Assembly (NCBI GenBank): GCA_031430875.1
Contig: JANPCI010000072.1
Span: forward strand, 1-24,680
Reading direction: 5' to 3'
DNA: 24,680 nucleotides
Source of the DNA: Sva-07 sp031430875
Lineage (GTDB): Bacteria; Actinomycetota; Acidimicrobiia; Acidimicrobiales; Ilumatobacteraceae
The translations under genes and the position numbers were made by a program. The notes under the pieces were generated by a model that was not told the DNA's origin, ran no database searches, and saw only the letters and a program-made list of their open reading frames with translations. Every line of letters starts with the position of its first letter. The first letter of the stretch is position 1. Positions 22,332 to 24,680 of this stretch are shown here, one piece after another.

Positions 22332-23219
22332 ATGCCCGAAGGCGACACGATCCACCGATCGGCCAGCGCCATGCGTACTGCGCTCGCCGGCAAGCCGATG
22401 GTGCGGTTCGATGCCCCTCGTCTCATCGGTCCGTCGCCGCAGGCAGGTCGGATCATCGAGACCGTCGAGAGTCACGGCAAGCATCTGATGGTCGAGTGGG
22501 ACGACGGGATCGTGCTCGACACCCACATGCGGATGAGTGGCTCGTGGCATCTGTATCGCGCCGGCGACAATTGGCGGCGTCCGTACACCCAGATGCGAGC
22601 GGCGATCGAGGTTGCCGACTGGGTGGCCGTGTGCTTCAGCGCTCCGAACGTCGAGACCTATCGGCACATCGACAAGCGACGCCATCCCGGAATGGGTCGG
22701 CTGGGACCGGATCTGTGCACGGCCGACACTGATCTCGGTGCCGTTGTGAATCTGTTGCTCACCTACCCAGATCCATCGGCCCGGCTGGGTGAAGTGCTGC
22801 TCGACCAGCGAGTGATGTGCGGCGTCGGCAACGTCTATCGCTGTGAGGTGCTCTGGTCCGCTGGGCTGAGCCCGTACGCGAAGGTCGGCACCATCAGCGA
22901 GCACGATGCCATCCGCTTGGTCAACACGGCGGCCACGATGTTGCGGTCGAATCTGCATCATGCCAAGCGGGTGACCGCACCGGGCACGAGGGGCGGCCTG
23001 GCGGTGTACGGCCGAAATGGGCAACGGTGTGGCCGCTGTGGCGAAACGGTCGAGTGTCGCCGGATGGGCGAGCACAACCGGATCCTGTACTGGTGCCCGG
23101 GTTGCCAGACGCATCTCGATCCGAAGCTCGAACGATCGAGTGACGACACCCCGATGGATCCCCACCCGGCAGCTCAACGCTGGCTCGCCGACCTCCCGTG
23201 GAACCGCGACGCCGGCTGA
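22332..23219 (+). CDS. nei: Fpg/Nei family DNA glycosylase/AP lyase (Nei2-like)
   Basis: This 295-residue base-excision repair enzyme removes oxidised bases and cleaves the abasic site. The protein begins MPEGDTIHR, the hallmark of the Nei branch. P2 becomes the N-terminal nucleophile after Met removal, E3 is the catalytic acid and K50 in SHGKHLMVEW is the phosphate-binding Lys. The middle helix-two-turn-helix part contains LGEVLLDQRVMCGVGNVYRCEVL (about 155-178). A zinc finger follows, with the first Cys pair CGRC and a second pair in CPGC 18 residues later, and the conserved Arg in HNRILYW. It extends about 30 residues past the finger with a Pro-rich tail. ATG 22332 is fixed by the catalytic N-terminus. 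TACCAT, 9 nt before it, could be the -10 box of a leaderless mRNA. It converges on the split-barrel gene with 3 bp between. Confidence 0.93.
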   Translation: MPEGDTIHRSASAMRTALAGKPMVRFDAPRLIGPSPQAGRIIETVESHGKHLMVEWDDGIVLDTHMRMSGSWHLYRAGDNWRRPYTQMRAAIEVADWVAVCFSAPNVETYRHIDKRRHPGMGRLGPDLCTADTDLGAVVNLLLTYPDPSARLGEVLLDQRVMCGVGNVYRCEVLWSAGLSPYAKVGTISEHDAIRLVNTAATMLRSNLHHAKRVTAPGTRGGLAVYGRNGQRCGRCGETVECRRMGEHNRILYWCPGCQTHLDPKLERSSDDTPMDPHPAAQRWLADLPWNRDAG

Positions 23220-23222
23220 CGG

Positions 23223-23624
23223 TCAGCCTCGCCCGAGGATTCGTTCGACGGCGATCTCGATGACCACTCGATCGGCGCGTTCCTTCGGTTCGCGATACCT
23301 CGCCGCGTACCCCTCGACGCCGGCGCGCACGCCGTCGGGGTCGGTAACGAGTCGAACAGGCCCCTCGAGGCTCAGCCAGCGTCCACCATCGACCTGGCAC
23401 ACCGCTGCCCGCTGCCCGTCGGCCTGCATCCGCTCCGCATTGCGTGCCTTCTGTGACCCCGCCCACGTGATCACCCGTGCCACTCGCCCGTTGGCGTCGT
23501 AGCTGAAGCCAACCGCAACCACGTGCGGCGAAAGGTCCTGCCGCAACGTCGTCAGTGTCGCCAGGTGGTACTCCCGTAGAAACGTGAGCACCTCGTCGGG
23601 CAAGAGGGCAGGATCGAGCGACAT
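23223..23624 (-). CDS. Pyridoxamine 5'-phosphate oxidase-like split-barrel protein (F420/FMN type)
   Basis: This 133-residue cytosolic protein has the split beta-barrel fold of FMN/F420-dependent oxidoreductases (FDOR-B-like). Family-type pieces are the N-terminal FLREYHLATLTTLRQDLSPHVVAVGFSYDANG (about residues 15-46), VITWAGSQKARNAERMQADGQRAAVCQVDGGRWLSLEGPVRLV (about 51-93) and a C-terminal DRVVIEIAVERILGRG strand. In actinobacteria such proteins reduce or oxidise small molecules with F420 or FMN; cofactor and substrate cannot be fixed here. ATG 23624 is used; a GTG directly before it (23627) is an alternative. TAGCGT, 6 nt upstream on the minus strand, may be a -10 box. The gene lies downstream of the FtsX-like gene in the same direction, but a large palindrome sits between them, so it is probably a separate transcript. 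Confidence 0.85.
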   Translation of the reverse strand: MSLDPALLPDEVLTFLREYHLATLTTLRQDLSPHVVAVGFSYDANGRVARVITWAGSQKARNAERMQADGQRAAVCQVDGGRWLSLEGPVRLVTDPDGVRAGVEGYAARYREPKERADRVVIEIAVERILGRG

Positions 23625-23641
23625 CACGCCACGCTACCGAC

Positions 23642-23674
23642 CGTTACATCTGGGGTCTGACCCCGGCTGTAACG
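23642..23674. terminator. Large interrupted palindrome after the FtsX-like gene, possible terminator
   Basis: Outer arms CGTTACA (23642-23648) and TGTAACG (23668-23674) enclose inner arms GGGGTC (23652-23657) and GACCCC (23659-23664), with a 3-by-3 mismatch between them. It begins 1 nt after the FtsX-like stop and ends 17 nt before the split-barrel start. No U-tract follows on the minus strand. The GGGGTCTGACCCC core resembles a dispersed palindrome I recall from many bacterial genomes, so it may be a repeat element as well as a terminator. Confidence 0.6.
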
Positions 23675-23675
23675 A

Positions 23676-24680
23676 TCATTCGGTGGCGATGGCTTCGAGG
23701 ACGTTCATGTTCGAGGCCTTGTACGAGGGGTACAGGGCGGCGAACAGGCCAGCGATGACGGCACCGACGAGGATGACGATGGTGATCGTCGGGTTGAACG
23801 ACAGCTTGCTGATCACGTCGTTGGGTACTGCCAGCGACAGCACGACGCCGAGGAACGTCCCCACGATGATGCCGATGATCGCACCGAACGTCGACACGAT
23901 CACTGCCTCCCATCGCACCGACCGTCGTGTCTGGCGCTTGTTCATCCCGACGGCCCGCAACAGCCCGATCTCCCTCGTCCGCTCGAACACGCCGAGTGCC
24001 AGCGTGATCGAGATCCCGAGGATTGCGATCATGATGGCGAACGCCAGCAGGGCCGTGATGATGAAGAGCAACTGGTTGAGCTGAGCCTCCTGAGAAGCGA
24101 GGAACTCGGCGTTGCTCTGCACATTGGCCTGCGGATAGGGCGCCATCGCAGCCGTGACTGCAGCGTCACCGGCCGCAGGATCAACACCGTCGGCGAGCTT
24201 GGCGATGATGAAGAGGTCGCGGGCCGGTGCATCGCTGACCGCCGAGAGCGTGTCGAGGCTGATGAGCCAGTTCCCGAACGTGGCGTTGCCGAAGATGCCG
24301 GCGACGGTGAGCGTCTGCGTGGCGCCGTTCTGGAACGTCACATCCACGGTGGAACCGACCGACGCACCGAGGTCCTTCGCAGGGTCTTTGTGCAGCAGGA
24401 CCTCGTTCGTGCCGAGCCCGGCGACGGTCCCGTCGATCAGATCCGGATCGACGAGCTTGTCGAACGCAATCGGATCGACGGCACCGATCGCCTTGGTGCT
24501 GCCATCGACCTGGCCGCTCACGTTTCGGATCGGGGTGACCGCATCGAGTTCGGGAACTGCAGCCAGCGTCTCGCTCACCACGGGTGAGAGCCCTTGGAAG
24601 CTCTGGTCGGTGATGATGTAGTCGGCCGAGACCGCACTCTCGAGCGTGTCGGTGAGGGTGGCGCGCAGCGACGACGCGAA
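23676..24680 (-). CDS. FtsX/MacB-like ABC transporter permease, C-terminal part
   Basis: The frame is open to the right edge of the window (334 codons seen), so the N-terminus lies outside. The visible part starts in the extracytoplasmic MacB_PCD-like domain (SADYIITDQSFQGLSPVVSETL, then VDVTFQNGATQTLTVAGIFG). It ends in the FtsX-like membrane domain: a helix LLFIITALLAFAIMIAILGISI, the signature ERTREIGLLRAVGMNKRQTRR, a second helix FGAIIGIIVGTFLGVVLSLAV, a third helix TITIVILVGAVIAGLFAALYPSYKA and the usual end ASNMNVLEAIATE. Such permeases work with a MacB/LolD-like ATPase to move lipids, peptides or lipoproteins across the envelope. Neither the ATPase nor the first helix is in the window. 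The gene ends next to the palindrome at 23642-23674. Confidence 0.9.
   Translation of the reverse strand, partial: FASSLRATLTDTLESAVSADYIITDQSFQGLSPVVSETLAAVPELDAVTPIRNVSGQVDGSTKAIGAVDPIAFDKLVDPDLIDGTVAGLGTNEVLLHKDPAKDLGASVGSTVDVTFQNGATQTLTVAGIFGNATFGNWLISLDTLSAVSDAPARDLFIIAKLADGVDPAAGDAAVTAAMAPYPQANVQSNAEFLASQEAQLNQLLFIITALLAFAIMIAILGISITLALGVFERTREIGLLRAVGMNKRQTRRSVRWEAVIVSTFGAIIGIIVGTFLGVVLSLAVPNDVISKLSFNPTITIVILVGAVIAGLFAALYPSYKASNMNVLEAIATE

Overview
The window is a GC-rich bacterial chromosome segment with dense genes, many GTG starts and short or overlapping gene junctions. A DUF4916-type Nudix protein, a baeRF release-factor-like protein, a Nei2-like glycosylase and an F420/FMN split-barrel protein point to an actinobacterium. 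An Acidimicrobiia/Ilumatobacter-like lineage is an inference; there is no rRNA or other marker gene to prove it. I saw no tRNA, rRNA or CRISPR array.

Layout. (1) 1-10.2 kb, core and accessory metabolism: the 3' end of a zinc-binding metallopeptidase-like gene, a 700-bp stretch without a recognisable gene, leucyl aminopeptidase (minus strand), and divergently an apparent operon of three membrane transport genes (MFS exporter, divergent cation-diffusion-facilitator protein, SLC13-type permease with an RCK_C domain). A 7-TM protein of unknown function follows, then a baeRF protein and a ThrE-type threonine/serine exporter.

(2) 10.5-15.7 kb, a decayed mobile island: a tyrosine-recombinase remnant, a full-length MobF relaxase/helicase, a HEPN-MNT toxin-antitoxin pair (minus strand) with a clear promoter and palindromic operator, a short cluster of CGGACTG repeats and the 28-codon tail of an acyl-CoA dehydrogenase. 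The last probably marks the right edge of old insertion or deletion events.

(3) 16.1-19.0 kb, a c-di-GMP signalling unit. A near-consensus promoter drives a structured leader that contains a 24-codon ORF and several hairpins, two of them covering Shine-Dalgarno sequences. The leader precedes a membrane GAF-GGDEF-EAL protein with a degenerate GGDEF motif and an intact EAL domain, so it is probably a c-di-GMP phosphodiesterase.

(4) 19.0-24.7 kb, housekeeping genes packed tail to tail: alpha/beta hydrolase, SAM methyltransferase, Nudix (DUF4916), AzlC/AzlD amino-acid exporter pair, Nei-type DNA glycosylase, split-barrel oxidoreductase, and the 3' part of an FtsX/MacB-like ABC permease running off the right end.

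Many starts lack a Shine-Dalgarno sequence but have a -10-like hexamer 6-9 nt upstream of the start codon, which suggests widespread leaderless transcription. The items most worth following up are the HEPN-MNT module with its operator, and the small ORF with the hairpin-rich leader ahead of the EAL protein.
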